Shown here: piece by piece, positions 26,327-37,714 of the stretch
Layout of the letters: each line of letters begins with the position of its first letter
How positions within the stretch are numbered: position 1 is the stretch's first letter
From: Hermatobates lingyangjiaoensis
Taxonomy: Eukaryota > Arthropoda > Insecta > Hemiptera > Hermatobatidae
Direction: 5' to 3'
DNA length: 64,000 nt
NCBI GenBank assembly: GCA_026182355.1
Contig: JAPFBL010001928.1
Span: 6,279,501 to 6,343,500 of the forward strand
Notes under the pieces: model-generated
What the model was told of the DNA's origin: nothing
Database searches by the model: none
The model's input: the letters and a program-made list of their open reading frames with translations, nothing else
Translations under genes and position numbers: made by a program

Positions 26327-29300
26327 CATATGTATATAAATACGACAGAAATTACTTGCGGCCCGCGGTTACTTGGAATTTATATATTGCGGCCCCCAGT
26401 ACACAAAAGGTTGTCCATGCCTGCTGCAAATCGAACTTTACGACGGTACCCACTGGTGAATATTTTAAACAGTACTCCCAGGTACAGAAAAGTTGAAAAC
26501 CCTCACCAAAGTCAACTGATTAGTGTTTCAATTTAAAATTATTATTCAAATTAATCAATGCGCCATTAAATTGAAGAAAGTAAAAACTGTTTCCCAATCT
26601 AGATAATCGTAGTAATAACAAAGATGCTTCTCTCTTATAAATTTTTTGAAGAATACTTCACTTTATTTGTATTTTTACTTTTGATCTTGTTTTATTGATG
26701 GTAGTCTTATCATATATAAGATATCTTATAAGTATATGATAATCTTATATACTAGGAAATTATAGACATACTACTTGCTCCATCTCTGCTTCAGTCACTA
26801 CTTTGTTATCTTAAAGGTGTTTAACTGGAGAATGTTTGCGTGGCCTTCTCCTATAGTCATTGTTAAACAAATCATTAGGAACTATGTTACGTATTGCCAG
26901 TAATGGGTGACTACCCGATTTTTTCGTTCAGTTATCCTAACTCTTGATTGTAAATGCCTACTTCAGTGTCCTTACAAATACTCAGTTCTATCTCAAAATA
27001 TACTACATGTGGGACCGGTTGAATGTCTACGTGATGGATTCGTATAATAAAAAAAAAAATATTGTTGTTTTTTTTTTCATCGTAGGATGTGGAAAAATCT
27101 GTTCATCAGATCCCTTAGCAAGACGTCTTGGGGTTGGGGGTCCCGACCCACTAAAAAACTACATCCTATTTCCTGGCAATACCCGACACGGAAACCGAAA
27201 ATATTGTGGTTTAAATTAGTTCAAATATTAACAATACCGTTTCATAAACAGCCATTGCTTATTCCTATATCACTTGTTATTGACCATTAGTCTAGATTCT
27301 GTACAGTTTACTAATCACACCATTCTCTGTATCCATTGCTTCAGTTTTAATATTTGTATTTTGTTTTAGCCAGTGGTAAAACCTTCAAAGAGGAAATGCG
27401 TTACACACTTTTCGGTAATATATATATATATATATATATATATTTTACATTTGTACTAATGAGTTTTGATCTTCACTTTCATTAATTTATCATTTTTGTT
27501 TTATTTAAAGGGGTTTTCTGACGAGTTTGAAAAGATTTATTCCTCACTTCCAGTCAATGAAAATGAGGTATATAAAATTATATGTTATTTAAATTTATTT
27601 AATTTGTTGAGATATATTTCTAATTTTATTTGACAGTGATAAGTCCTTCGAATCTAAATACCAATAACAAATTAGTTGTTAATTTATCAGGTAAAATATT
27701 GGATAATAATACAGTAGCTGCATTAGGACACTGATTAAACTTTGTGCATAGGGCTAGATGTGTAAGTTATGTTCAGTGTTAGTAATGCAGAAACATGACA
27801 AAATATAGATGTTAATAATTTAAATATTTTAAAAAGAAAAATTTACGGAGTAGACTTGTTGAAAAGAATGAATGTGTTAGTATATGTAAATGTTTCATTG
27901 TCTCTCATTCTGAATTTAAAAACATTGACACTTAAGGGTGATAATAAAATTGCTAATACTGATAAATCAAAAGTGCTTGTGATCTTAACTGTAAAAGATT
28001 ACTTACAGAAAATTGAAACCATGGTAAGTGTTAAAGTTGTTTATTCTAAGTTAAGGTCCAATCCTTTGGATATGATCAACAGTTCTTTTAATAAAAGTTA
28101 AAAACTATTTTGAATTAATTATTAAATTTCTCCCTAAATCCCCTTCATATCCATAAATAAGTAAAGGTTGATGAATTAATTTCCCTGTACGGTTAATCCT
28201 GAGTCTGGTTGGTTTGGCTTCAAATGTCTTATCTAAATGATTTCGAGCCTATTAATTGGTAATATTGATAACAATATAGTTTTAATTACTAAGTTAAAAA
28301 ATGCCAGTATTAAGGAAAAACATAGATTGATTAACTCGTTAGTTGTGTAGTCCGTAATTGTATGGTATTTACCCCAGTATAGATTAGTTAGTTTTAATGT
28401 AAACTCCCTTTTTACTGCAACTATTAACATCCTTTTAAACTTTCTACAATAAGTACTGGTTGACATTTACATTTGTCTAGAGCTCCTAAACCTTAGTTTT
28501 GGTTGGTTACTGTACAACTGGACCATATGGTCTTCAGAAATTCGCTTTAATTCTGTGGAAAACGACATTCAGGAAGAATCATAATGTCATAATACAATGT
28601 TTAACTCCGTTTTGATGTATCTTAAACATTCCTGACTGCTATCAGTTTAATGTAAAATTAGCTGGACTACAGAGATATATTCTATATTATCTGGATTATA
28701 TTCTATATAGGATCCCTGAATTTTTAAATTTATATTGGCATTTACTGATACATTTTAGAAATATGTTGAAGTTACTTGATATAAAAATTTGCATATCCAC
28801 AAAAACTAAGTTTTCGCAATATAAGCAAATTGTTTTTATGAAATCGTTACATTACTTTATTAATGGGAAGATATGTTCTTTGTCATTTTGCAGAAAAGTG
28901 AATCCTATGAAAGGTTACTTCAATCCATTCGAGAGTACCTTTCTCCTACAAGAGATGGACATCAGCATCTCTGTAAGGTAAGAAATGTAATTGAACAAAT
29001 TAATCATTACTATATTGTTTACTCTTAATAACAAATTTAAAGAAACTCATGTCCATGTAATCGTAGTTTCAAGAAAATAGTGGTTTTTTTTTGATTACAT
29101 CTAAAGTTCAAATTATAAATGTCGTGTAACAATTGAAACGAAAACAAACGAAGAGTGACATATCAGCAAACTAAGCAAATTTAGATTTTTCATAAATCTT
29201 CTTTTGTGTGGATATTAGTTTAATTCTTACGAATACATTATTAATAAATTCGTTAATTTCCCTTATCCTCTGACTCTAGGGATATAAAATTTAAAATGTA

Positions 29301-32042
29301 TTACATCAGATGTATAATGCATGTGTATTTTAATGTTCATATTAACCTTTTATAAATGTATTATAATATATAAATAAATAAACATATTGTTATATTACGA
29401 GTTCTATTACGAAGTTATATTATTTCGTAGTTGTAATCTTTTATTTTTTTAAAATTTAAAAAAAAAAACATCTTATTTGTTTCAGAAAATATTTTCCTTG
29501 TTCATGAAGTGACATTTTGAATGAACGTCACTTCGTAAATAAACATTTTCTATTCTTCTGAAGTATATTTTTCTATTTTATTGTTTTGTATCTCTTCTAT
29601 GTTATCCCTCTCAATATGACCGCTCTAGACTCTTGGAGGATAAAATGAACTTAAATATTTCTTTGCTTCACGTCACATTGGCATTGTAAGTTCTAGGGTC
29701 CAAGTTAAGGTTACTCATTCCAACTTAATATTTCTGAAATGTTATTAATATTAATTATTTATATTCGTCATTATCGATTTTAGGGTTCCAAGGAAATAAT
29801 TACCAGTGAAGTCGAACCATTAAACAGAATCGAAGAAGGATCCTCAAACTTAGTTGAAAATGAACCTTTAAACACTGTTGAAAAGGGTTCTTTAAACACA
29901 GTCGAAGGAGGAACTTCAGATTTAGTTAAAAATGAACCTTTAAACACTGTTGAAAAGGGTTCTTTAAACACAGTCGAAGGAAGACCTTCAGATTTAGTTA
30001 AAAATGAACCTTCAAACACTGTTGAAAAGAGTTCTTTAAACACAGTCGAAGGAAGACCTTCAGATTTAGTTAAAAATGAACCTTCAAACACTGTTGAAGA
30101 GGGATCTTTAAACACAATCGAAGGAAGACCTTCAGATTTAGTTAAAAATGAACCTTCAAACAAGGTTGAAGAGGGATCTTCAAACACAGTCAAAGAAAAA
30201 CCTTCAATCATAGTTGAGAATGAAGATTTGGTTTGTATATTTGATTTCATTTAAAATTTGAATAACTCTATTTTAATATCCATTTTCTTTGTAGAAAGAG
30301 TTATTCTCCATTGACGTTTCTTAAATTTACTTTCCAAACAGCATAATAAATCAGTTATAATCGTTAAAAAACCCTCAAGTCTGAATTAGTATAATTATTT
30401 TGAATCATAATTTCAATATGACGTGTATTTAAATTATTTTATTTTTATTTTTTGACTGCAAGTGTAGTGGAGCAATTCTGCAAACGTTATTTTGAATAAT
30501 TTTGTGACGGTGTCCTCTGATGGGTGTGCATCCAAATTATTGTGATTTTATGTGTCACATGTTCTAAAAAGTGGTAATGAAATTGTTAATTACTCCACTG
30601 CACTTACAGTACAGTAAACAAATTTATTACTTTTAAATGTAATCACTTATTAAATACTTGTTGGTTAGAGAACAAAATTGTAGAGTTTTTTGGAAAATAG
30701 ACGTAAATATTAAAGCCTATGAGAGGTACTTTGGGTTAATATATATCTACTTTTTTTTTTTCAAAATTGCGAATGAAATAGGGCTAAAATTTTGTATTTT
30801 TATATTAATAAAAATTATGAATTTTGCCTTCTGTGATAGTGAAGTATAACGCTAAAAACAATTACTAATATAAAAAAAAAATCATTTTTTTCTACTTCCA
30901 CTTCTTTACTTTTATTTTGATATTTAATAAAAAGTTGTGTATAAAAGTGCTGAACCTATTCCATCCTTGGCAATATTTCTGCCAATGTGTAACTTTAATT
31001 TGGAATAAAGTTAATTGAGAGGGTATAATTTGATTTTGGCTACTGTATTCATTAAAACAATCACGGTAGGGATTTTATTTTTTACTTAACCATTTTAAGT
31101 TAATTTAATTGAAATGTTTTTTTAATTTTAGGGACCCGTGTTATATGAGACGGAAATGACTCTAGATGAGGTACTATAGTCTATAATTTACAATAATTTA
31201 TTTCAATATCTTTAAATTATAATGTTAAAAAGGTTTTTTAGTTTATAAAGAATTATAATTTTTTTAAACGTTTGAGTGATTTCTTTTAAGTTATATTTTT
31301 GTTAGAAATTACACAGATCCTAAAAACGAAGTTGAATATTTAAATGAGCAACGTCTGCTATATGGAACTTATAATTGTTTAAGAAATCAATAAAGAAAGA
31401 AATTGTTATAAAAAAGATGTGTATATTGAGATTGTTTTGTGTTCAATGAACATTTATAAGAATAATAGTTCGAAGAGTCAAATATATATTTAAGTTAATA
31501 TTATTATTGGTACGTCAAAGGTTGATAATATCAATCAATGGTTCAATGATCAAACCACAATAAGAAATGGGAAAACAAGACTAAGATCTTTCAACCGTAA
31601 CAAGCGGTCTTCGTCAGAGTCAAAAACCCAACTGGGTGTCCCAACAAGCGGACGAAGACCGCTTGTTACGGTTGAAAGATCTTAGTCTTGTTTTCCCATT
31701 TCTTATTGTGGTTTGATCATTGATTGTTGTTTCACGTGTTTATGTGAAATCTTTTTATCAATCAATGGTTATACGATCATGCATCTTTGGTTGTAAATTT
31801 TCTTCCTGACAAGACAGGTTTCTCTCTGGAAGATAAAAGATCAGAACAGGTGAAGATGAAGAGAAAATTTAAGATGCTCGATGTTTTATTATTTAATTAT
31901 TAGGAAGTTTCATGTTAAACATATAAGATGAATTTGTCATACAAGGTATGTCTGTTAAAAATATAAATTTTTTATTGTGCTTTCTAACTTATTTATACAT
32001 ATCTTACTGTGAGTAAAAACATCACATTTAATGATACAATTA

Positions 32043-32079
<37 letters not shown>

Positions 32080-32233
32080 CTTTAAATTACACAAAGCACG
32101 ACACAGAAAAAGAATAAAGAGAACACTTACAGAATTCAATATTTCGAACTGTTGTTCGGCATCAGGAGAGTAGACTGGAAGAGAGGACGAAGTGAGAGAG
32201 ATCTCCCCACGTCGAAGAACGGAGCGCGAATGA

Positions 32234-32271
<38 letters not shown>

Positions 32272-35200
32272 TATAATAGAAACATGATATATATATATAT
32301 ATATATATACGAGTTCGAGATTAACAAAGAGCAATACACAAAGTAGGGAAACACACTTACTACTATATACATATATATACGCACTTACTTATTACTATAT
32401 ATATATATATGTATATATATATCATGCGCAGATTTTAATATAGTGTGGGTAATGTTTCAAATTATTTGAAACGAATATTATAGTTATTTAATTTCAAGTA
32501 TACATATGTCGTGTTTCAGTTTTGGGATACCTGCCTTTGTGAAAATGGAAAAGTCAGTCCGGCTTGTATGAAACATGTCATCAACTATGTCCAGCACAGG
32601 TCAAATGAACTGGTACGAATTTTGTTGATTCAACATATATGTTATTCATTAGTTATCAAAGTTATTTCCAAAGGCTTGAACTATTTCGAAGTACAAATGC
32701 TGTAGGATTATGTAATAATGCAGAATTATCAAACTATAATTATAGATTTATAATAACTGTACACTTACCATATAATAACATTATAATAAATAATATAATT
32801 CACCTGTACTTCTTGCAACTGCGTAGTATATCGATTGGACTGCAGCCAATATGATGCTTTTTATGTGGTTTTAGCTTCCACCAAGTTATGCTTATGTATA
32901 AATAATCACAGGTACTCTGTTAGTAATCGCAATGACCTTCCCAATGCCAGTCATATCGGTTCTCACGGAAACAGTTTCAATTTCCGTTTCCGTCATCCCA
33001 ACACCAATTTTATTTTAAGAGCTTCAGAAAATCACTTCTTAGTCTTCTAGGGGGGTCGATCTGCTTCCGGACTTAACCTCAATTGTTAATTATTCTTTAT
33101 CATTATTTATTTGCCTTTTTAAACAATTTTGTAAATTTATAATTTGTGTTTTATTATTTTTTTCTTTATTTATCAAATACTTATTCTTATTATTTATTTT
33201 ATTTAATCTTGACTCCCCTCCCTCCGTAAGTTGGCTACACTGCTTGAGTGCCTCTTTAATGAGACTTCACTTCTGACGTCACTTGTCTCTGGAGCGACTC
33301 ACATATTTCTACCTGATAATGAAGTAGTCGAAATTATTGTAGTGAGTTTTTGTGATCACTTTTGTGTTTATCCTTCTGTAAATTTGGTTTATGTATATAC
33401 CGAATTACCATTGAATGCGTTTCATTTCATTTTCTTCATTCTTTTAAATATTTAACAACGATTTTATCTTTAAATATCTCAGAAGTTAATATTCTATTTC
33501 AATAGAAATTGATGCCAGTAGAATTATTGCAAAGCATTAAACATTTCTTATTTTATTATTTTTAGGAACTTATTGGATGCGTTTGTACAGGCAACTATAA
33601 GTGTTCTTACTGCCAAAAACAGGTTTGTTAATTGAATTTTGGTTAATAGTACTTTTTACGTGTTTTTAATATTGTTATGTTGGCAGGAATGTCTGCATTG
33701 CCATTCTCATACTGATGATGCAAACTTGTGCTGCTTTGCTGAAACAGCTGATGATGTAAGAAAACTTCTTTTTTTCCCTTTTTTTTTATCATTTTATAAA
33801 GTGTACAATGTTTTCAAGTTATATGCTGTAATTATTGTAAGCATATATAAGAACATTGATCGTAGACTGACTTTTGGGGAACACATATGGTATGTGATGC
33901 CTTGGAGGCAGAGACAAACTTAATAAACTGGGGGGCTTCAGAGGATTGTTATATATCCCCTAAAGAATATTTATAATTTTTGGCAACACTAGAAGTTATT
34001 CGTAGTCATTTATAATTATTTTATAAAGAACCACTTCCAAGAATACTTGGAACTTGTTTTCAAAGCATTCACTTTGTTCTTTCAAATTTCTCGTTGCTTT
34101 TTATAATTGTTTGGAATACCACTTTTTGCTCTCTGTGGTTGTAAGAGATATCAGGAAATAATTGCACATGTTACATACTTTAGACTATTTACAAACATCA
34201 GTCTATTTATCTTAAGTAAATATTATTAAATATAAGAGAGGGGTCATGATGCTTCCTCTTTTACGTTGTTATTCCTTCTCTCCTGTTGAGCCAATGGCAT
34301 TGTAGGAATTGAATACTCATTGAAACTATTAAATTGTGTACAACTAATAAAGCTGATACGATGTTTTTATGGAATGTAGTATGAAAGTTACATCACTCCA
34401 TAGAAAGCTATTAGAGTAATGGGTGAAAAGAAAGTAATGTTCATTGACACTGATGCTGTACCCTTCGCGAGGGCCTCCATCAACCTAAACATTTTTAAGC
34501 AAACAATGATATACCCACCATTGAACCTCTATTTGAGTCTCTTTTTTCATGGATGTTTAAATTATGGTTTTTAGAATCAGTATTTTAGAAGACAGTTGTT
34601 GATGTGATCAAAGGTGATAGTTGCTGAGATGCCTGCATATTAGAGACGTGTAGTCAGAGGCAGGACTGCCTCACCTGCTAATCTTAGAAAAGAAAACATG
34701 TAAAATTAATTATAAATATTTAAATGGTTACATTTATCCAGTGAATTGCAATATAAAGTTATTTTTCGGTTCACTTAACAAGTTTTAGACTGCTTTTATT
34801 CAAAATCGTTGGATTTTTACATTTATTTACTGTTCATATATTGAAAAGAAATGTGCGGTGAGGCTGTCACCTGCTGTGCCTATAGATAGATTGCGCAGTG
34901 ACTGTTAACTGTGCTGGCATGCTCTGCAGTGATACCGTATTTCTGTCTCTCTGTATGTCGCTATTAAAATGTTTAAACACTTTTGCTGCATTAACTAAAT
35001 TTCCTATATACAGTGTTTTTTTGTCAGCAATGCTGTATGTATTTGTCCTGAGCGATCATTAAACTCCTCCATAGAGTCACTGAGTGAGGCATATAGTTCT
35101 CCTTCCTTATGGTAGGAGTCGCCTGTGACTACAGGGATTCTTTTTGTGACTCGGCAACAAAATACAGTCAGCTACAACACGCTAGAGCAAGTAAAGTGCA

Positions 35201-36754
35201 ACCATGCATTTATTTTGTCCATTCCTTACCTTCGAAATGGAGGATTAGATATCCAAACATAAAACAATAAAATGTTTTAAAAGGAATCTGATATGAGATG
35301 TTAAACATAATCCGTTAACTGCTACCAATATAATACTGAATAAGTTACTCTGTAAGGTTGATTTGTTTGTAAATCAGACTGTGATGTAGTCAGTGCCTCA
35401 CCTCGCATGAACCTCACCGCACACGCCACTGCTGCACATGTCTACCCTAGAGTTAAAAGTGTTCTGTCGATAGCAGTCTATCATCATAATACTTCTGAGC
35501 CCCCTGAAGAGGGCTAAGGTACTAAGTTTTGCAGCAAATACACGCCTCACGGCCTTAAAATTTTTTGTCAGGTGAAGTCTAAGAAGTGACTTGATTACTC
35601 TTAGTGAGGAAGAATGGAGGTCCGAATGATAGCTTTGGCCCTAGGCTATTTATATGCCAGATGAAAAATCTTGCGAACCCTACCTCTCAGAGAGTACGTA
35701 AAGCTGTCTTTACGTATATCAAGCCTGTATGATATCAGATTCTCGTAAAAGATGGCTACAATAATATTATGACTCCTGAAGTTAAAACATCACGGTAATG
35801 TGCCACGCTTATAACTAAAATAATTGCTAAATTGTAAATTATCCACACTTTCCATCCTATAACAGAACTAAAGGCGAAAACCTATATCAACGAGGAAGCC
35901 AAATTTATGTTATCATATTACTACTCTGGACAGTCCACTGGTAAAGGGTGACGTTGAAAGTCAAAAATACATTAAATTTCAATTATTGTGTAAGGAAAGG
36001 AGGGAGACCGACATTTCTGCTGGCCTCATTCCTTCTCTGGACATACTGGTTAGTTTAACACTTAATATTAGGAATACCAAGGGTGGAGTCAACTAGGTAA
36101 AATGAGAGTGAGGCCAAAATCCACAAAAGATTTTCTTTGCACTAAAATTAGAAATGTAATACCCTATAACTCATATAGAATTAATTAATACTTAAAGGTA
36201 ATCGTATTACCGGTTTTGAGCAAAAAAAAAACTACAATATTAAAAACTGAAAACATTTTTAAAAAAGTATCATTTATTTTAAAAGTAAAATTTCAAAAAG
36301 TCAAGGAAGTTGCGGAAGTTGGAGCGACTTAAGTTAGTTGTTGTCTATATTGCTTCATGTGTGTTTTATGAGGCTCATTATATTTAAAAAAAAACTAACC
36401 GTGAAAGAACTCCAAGGTTCTATGACATTCTTCTTAAAACTAAAGTACAATTTTTTACATGGTGTAAATTTTTATTTCCCTAGACTTATATATTCTAAAA
36501 TTGTTTACGGCAAAGGTGATAACATTTTATCTTCCTTTAACTTTTTTCAGGAGGATGTTCTTTTGCAAGTTGAAAACTGGTTAGATCAAGAATTAAAAGA
36601 AATTGGAAGAGACAAACTGTTTGCTTCAAGAAATAAAGATAAATCTCAAACAAATCAGGATAGTACTGTATGCAAAACAGAACCAGATGTCAAACATATT
36701 TCTTCTGAAGATCTATTAACATGTCTCACAGAATCAGTAAGTTTGTGTTTTTAG
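24200..36754 (+). CDS. Unrecognised acidic Cys/His-rich protein, ten phase-0 exons
   Basis: Exons 24200-24292, 27370-27414, 27511-27567, 28894-28977, 29784-30230, 31132-31170, 32520-32612, 33566-33622, 33687-33755 and 36551-36736 are each a multiple of three, each bounded by GT-AG in phase 0. Together they give 390 codons without a stop. In order: FNEYYEEICQLEEDGLLPR, a Ser/Lys linker, SIREYLSPTRDGHQHLCK, a 72-bp tandem repeat exon, CLCENGKVSPACMKHVINYV, a Cys-rich module (GCVCTGNYKCSYCQ, then ECLHCHSH...CCF), and an acidic helix DVLLQVENWLDQELKEIG. I do not recognise the family. The first exon is in frame with the chromo-barrel gene. The last can read through its donor to TAG at 36752, giving a ~527-aa product if all exons are one gene. 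Alternatively M at 24206 is a separate start. The last exon is also phase-compatible with 42298. Confidence 0.6.
24690..25210. other. GC-richer repeat-like block, unidentified
   Basis: This stretch is visibly less AT-rich than its surroundings and contains no open frame or splice-consistent exon. Segments such as aggcgactatatcagggtt and acaggttactggctgcacgt suggest a transposon or SINE remnant. I cannot assign it to a family. Confidence 0.3.
25585..25757 (+). repeat. Tandem duplication, ~87-bp unit, two copies
   Basis: The unit running from cttttggggattgccttgtg to aaaactttttaccata occurs twice in direct orientation with few differences. It lies inside the hAT-type element and has no coding meaning. 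Confidence 0.85.
25841..25972. mobile_element. Near-perfect palindrome, CGAAATATTG family, flanked by (TA)n
   Basis: The arms (about 25844-25904 and 25912-25972) are almost exact inverted copies with a minimal loop at the hairpin GACCG-taatgg-CGGTC. The arm continues GAAATATTGAAAAGTG, so the GAAA part of the module sits at the palindrome centre while CTGA is missing. A (TA)n tract of ~37 bases abuts the right end and a shorter TA run lies 30 bp left. Confidence 0.75.
25974..26010. repeat. (TA)n microsatellite
   Basis: A pure TA tract separating two palindromic elements within the hAT-type element. Confidence 0.95.
26097..26240. mobile_element. Inverted-repeat element, CGTTGG family, truncated copy 2
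   Basis: The outer parts match the 984-1268 and 37715-38090 elements (ctcggagtttggtcagggta and its complement). The centre is a short gcaccttttttggcaaaaagg instead of the CTGAG hairpin, so only the distal tails remain, joined tail to tail. TA runs lie on both flanks. Confidence 0.75.
26271..26325. repeat. (TA)n microsatellite
   Basis: A TA tract of about 54 bases. It generates artefactual Tyr-Ile repeat frames and is not coding. Confidence 0.95.
27418..27443. repeat. (TA)n microsatellite next to a splice donor
   Basis: The TA run begins immediately after the donor of the exon 27370-27414 (TCG then gtaata) and fills about a quarter of the 96-bp intron. Confidence 0.85.
29784..30230 (+). CDS. 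Tandem-repeat exon of the unrecognised Cys/His-rich gene
   Basis: This 447-nt phase-0 exon is largely a 24-aa (72-bp) tandem repeat. The consensus is SLNTVEGRPSDLVKNEP followed by SNTVEEG, in about five units, with diverged edges reading EVEPLNRIEEG and KPSIIVENEDL. The acceptor is tttag before GGTTCC and the donor is TTG then gtttgt. Repeats differ by single substitutions (L/S, K/E, G/R), pointing to recent expansion. The composition suggests a disordered acidic linker. Confidence 0.7.
31545..31725. mobile_element. Inverted-repeat element, TTACGGTTGAAAG family
   Basis: The arms (about 31548-31620 and 31650-31724) are inverted copies. The minus-strand arm reads CTGACGAA-GACCG-CTTGTTA-CGGTT-GAAAG (31588-31617), a 5-bp stem with one G-U pair. 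The tail runs atcttagtcttgttttccc to gtggtttgatcat. Related single or partial copies lie at 5666-5728 and 54250-54355. It lies in an intron of the Cys/His-rich gene. Confidence 0.75.
32047..32078. repeat. (TA)n microsatellite
   Basis: A TA run directly bordering the left edge of the 159-bp element copy 2. Confidence 0.95.
32079..32236 (-). mobile_element. (TA)n-flanked 159-bp element, copy 2
   Basis: Nearly identical over its length to 12147-12305 and again bounded by TA tracts on both sides. On minus the hairpin reads CTGATGCC-GAAC-AACA-GTTC-GAAA (32142-32165), one base different from copy 1 in the linker before the stem. The stem itself is preserved. Confidence 0.8.
32237..32310. repeat. 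Interrupted (TA)n microsatellite
   Basis: Two TA tracts separated by aaatataatagaaacatg, to the right of element copy 2. Further TA-rich sequence continues to about 32422. Confidence 0.9.
32520..33755 (+). CDS. Cys/His-rich module of the unrecognised gene (three exons)
   Basis: Exons 32520-32612, 33566-33622 and 33687-33755 encode, in order, FWDTCLCENGKVSPACMKHV, then GCVCTGNYKCSYCQKQ, then ECLHCHSHTDDANLCCF. Counted together there are eleven Cys and several His with CxC, CxxC and CxxCH spacings. This is consistent with zinc binding, but it does not fit a RING, PHD or C2H2 pattern I know. All three exons are phase 0 on both sides. Confidence 0.6.
34641..35431. mobile_element. hAT-like non-autonomous element with 8-bp target duplication
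   Basis: The complement of the right end begins CAGTGGCGTGTGCGGTGAGG. The left end, TAGAGACGTGTAGTCAGAGG, is a diverged counterpart. Flanking octamers ctgcatat (34633-34640) and ctgcacat (35432-35439) agree at 7 of 8 positions, the expected duplication length for hAT. No transposase ORF is visible in the ~790 bp. It occupies the large intron before the exon at 36551. Confidence 0.65.
35575..35860 (+). repeat. Possible decayed SINE copy
   Basis: The segment keeps aagcctgtatgatatcagat and tctcgtaaaagat in the same order as the SINE family, but the tRNA-like head is not recognisable. It resembles the fragment at 9660-9960. Confidence 0.35.
36551..36754 (+). CDS. Last exon of the Cys/His-rich gene, possible stop
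   Basis: The acceptor tttttcag precedes GAGGATGTTC. The exon encodes DVLLQVENWLDQELKEIGRD and an acidic tail ending CLTES. A good donor (TCA then gtaagt at 36737) exists. If unused, the frame continues VSLCF and stops at TAG (36752-36754), with ATTAAA at 36783-36788 as a possible poly(A) signal. Whether this exon is terminal cannot be decided from sequence alone. Confidence 0.55.
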   Translation, partial: EDVLLQVENWLDQELKEIGRDKLFASRNKDKSQTNQDSTVCKTEPDVKHISSEDLLTCLTESVSLCF

Positions 36755-37714
36755 CATTGTTATGTTGCTGTTGATTATGCTGATTAAAATTTTTTTTTAT
36801 TTTATATTTATACTTTTCAGATTGCTTATTGTATACAATTTAGGGGTACTTTCTGATTTTCTAAGAACTTAACTATAATTAACAGAAAACACTATTTTGA
36901 AATTTCACATATTAAAACTTTGTAATTAGTTAGATTACTATTTATATTAAAGTTTTGTTTTACAAAGATTTGACAAGTAACGTTAGCTGTCAACTGTTTC
37001 ATATATAATTCATTGAACAGCATCAATCATTTTGTAAAAGTTTAAATAATTAAAGTTAGTCTTGAAAAAAATCGAAAAGAAGTCAAATGTCACTAGTATC
37101 TTAATTTTACTCAACTGTTGAAAGCATTAATTTGGTTTATCTTGTTCTTTTCAATATATTTATTTGAATAATCAATATAAAATGAGAACTATAATCTGAT
37201 CAACAATTCGTTTAAAAAAAAATTGAGATAAAATATTTATATTAAAATATTTTAAAGACAAGTGATCTAAACTCTGAATCAAACAGTTTTTTAAAAATTA
37301 TTCTTTACTACTCTGATTTAAAACATTTTTTTCTGATACCTTCGAAGTTTTAAAAACTGTAAATGAGTAATATTAATGATCGCCATTTGTTCGCATTTTG
37401 ACATTTATATTAATTATGATTACACTTCAAAAATCTGATATTTTATTCTTTTCAACTTCATTCCATTCATGCAATTACGAACTATTAATAATATTAAATC
37501 TTATTAATTATTTTCTGAATTTTGCGGATAAACAAAAATTTATGGCTAACTTTTTATTTATTAGTATGAAACATATTCGTATTTATTTTATAGTTTATTT
37601 CTAAATATGTTATTGATATGACAGCAAAGGAATTTTACAATACATAAATGACAAAACTGGTATAACAGTATTTTGGACAAACAACCTCTCAGTTTGGTTT
37701 ATATTATTATTATA

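Larger units (their letters stand above)
25419..26423. mobile_element. hAT-type element carrying two nested palindromic elements
   Basis: The left end CAGGCATAGGAAACCTGCGA and the complement of the right end, CAGGCATGGACAACC, form terminal inverted repeats. Flanking octamers ctataaaa and ctgcaaat match only loosely, so the target duplication is uncertain. Nested inside are an 87-bp tandem duplication (~25585-25757), a palindrome at 25841-25972, another at 26097-26240, and two long TA tracts. There is no intact transposase. It sits in the intron before the exon at 27370. Confidence 0.6.

Noticed and set aside
26191..26536. Open frames rich in Tyr-Ile repeats (also near 32000-32384)
   Set aside because: They are translations of (TA)n microsatellites and palindrome arms; no splice context or similarity.
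36338..36550. N-terminal extension of the frame upstream of exon 36551
   Set aside because: A strong acceptor (ttttttcag) precedes GAGGATG, and the upstream residues are low-complexity intron translation.
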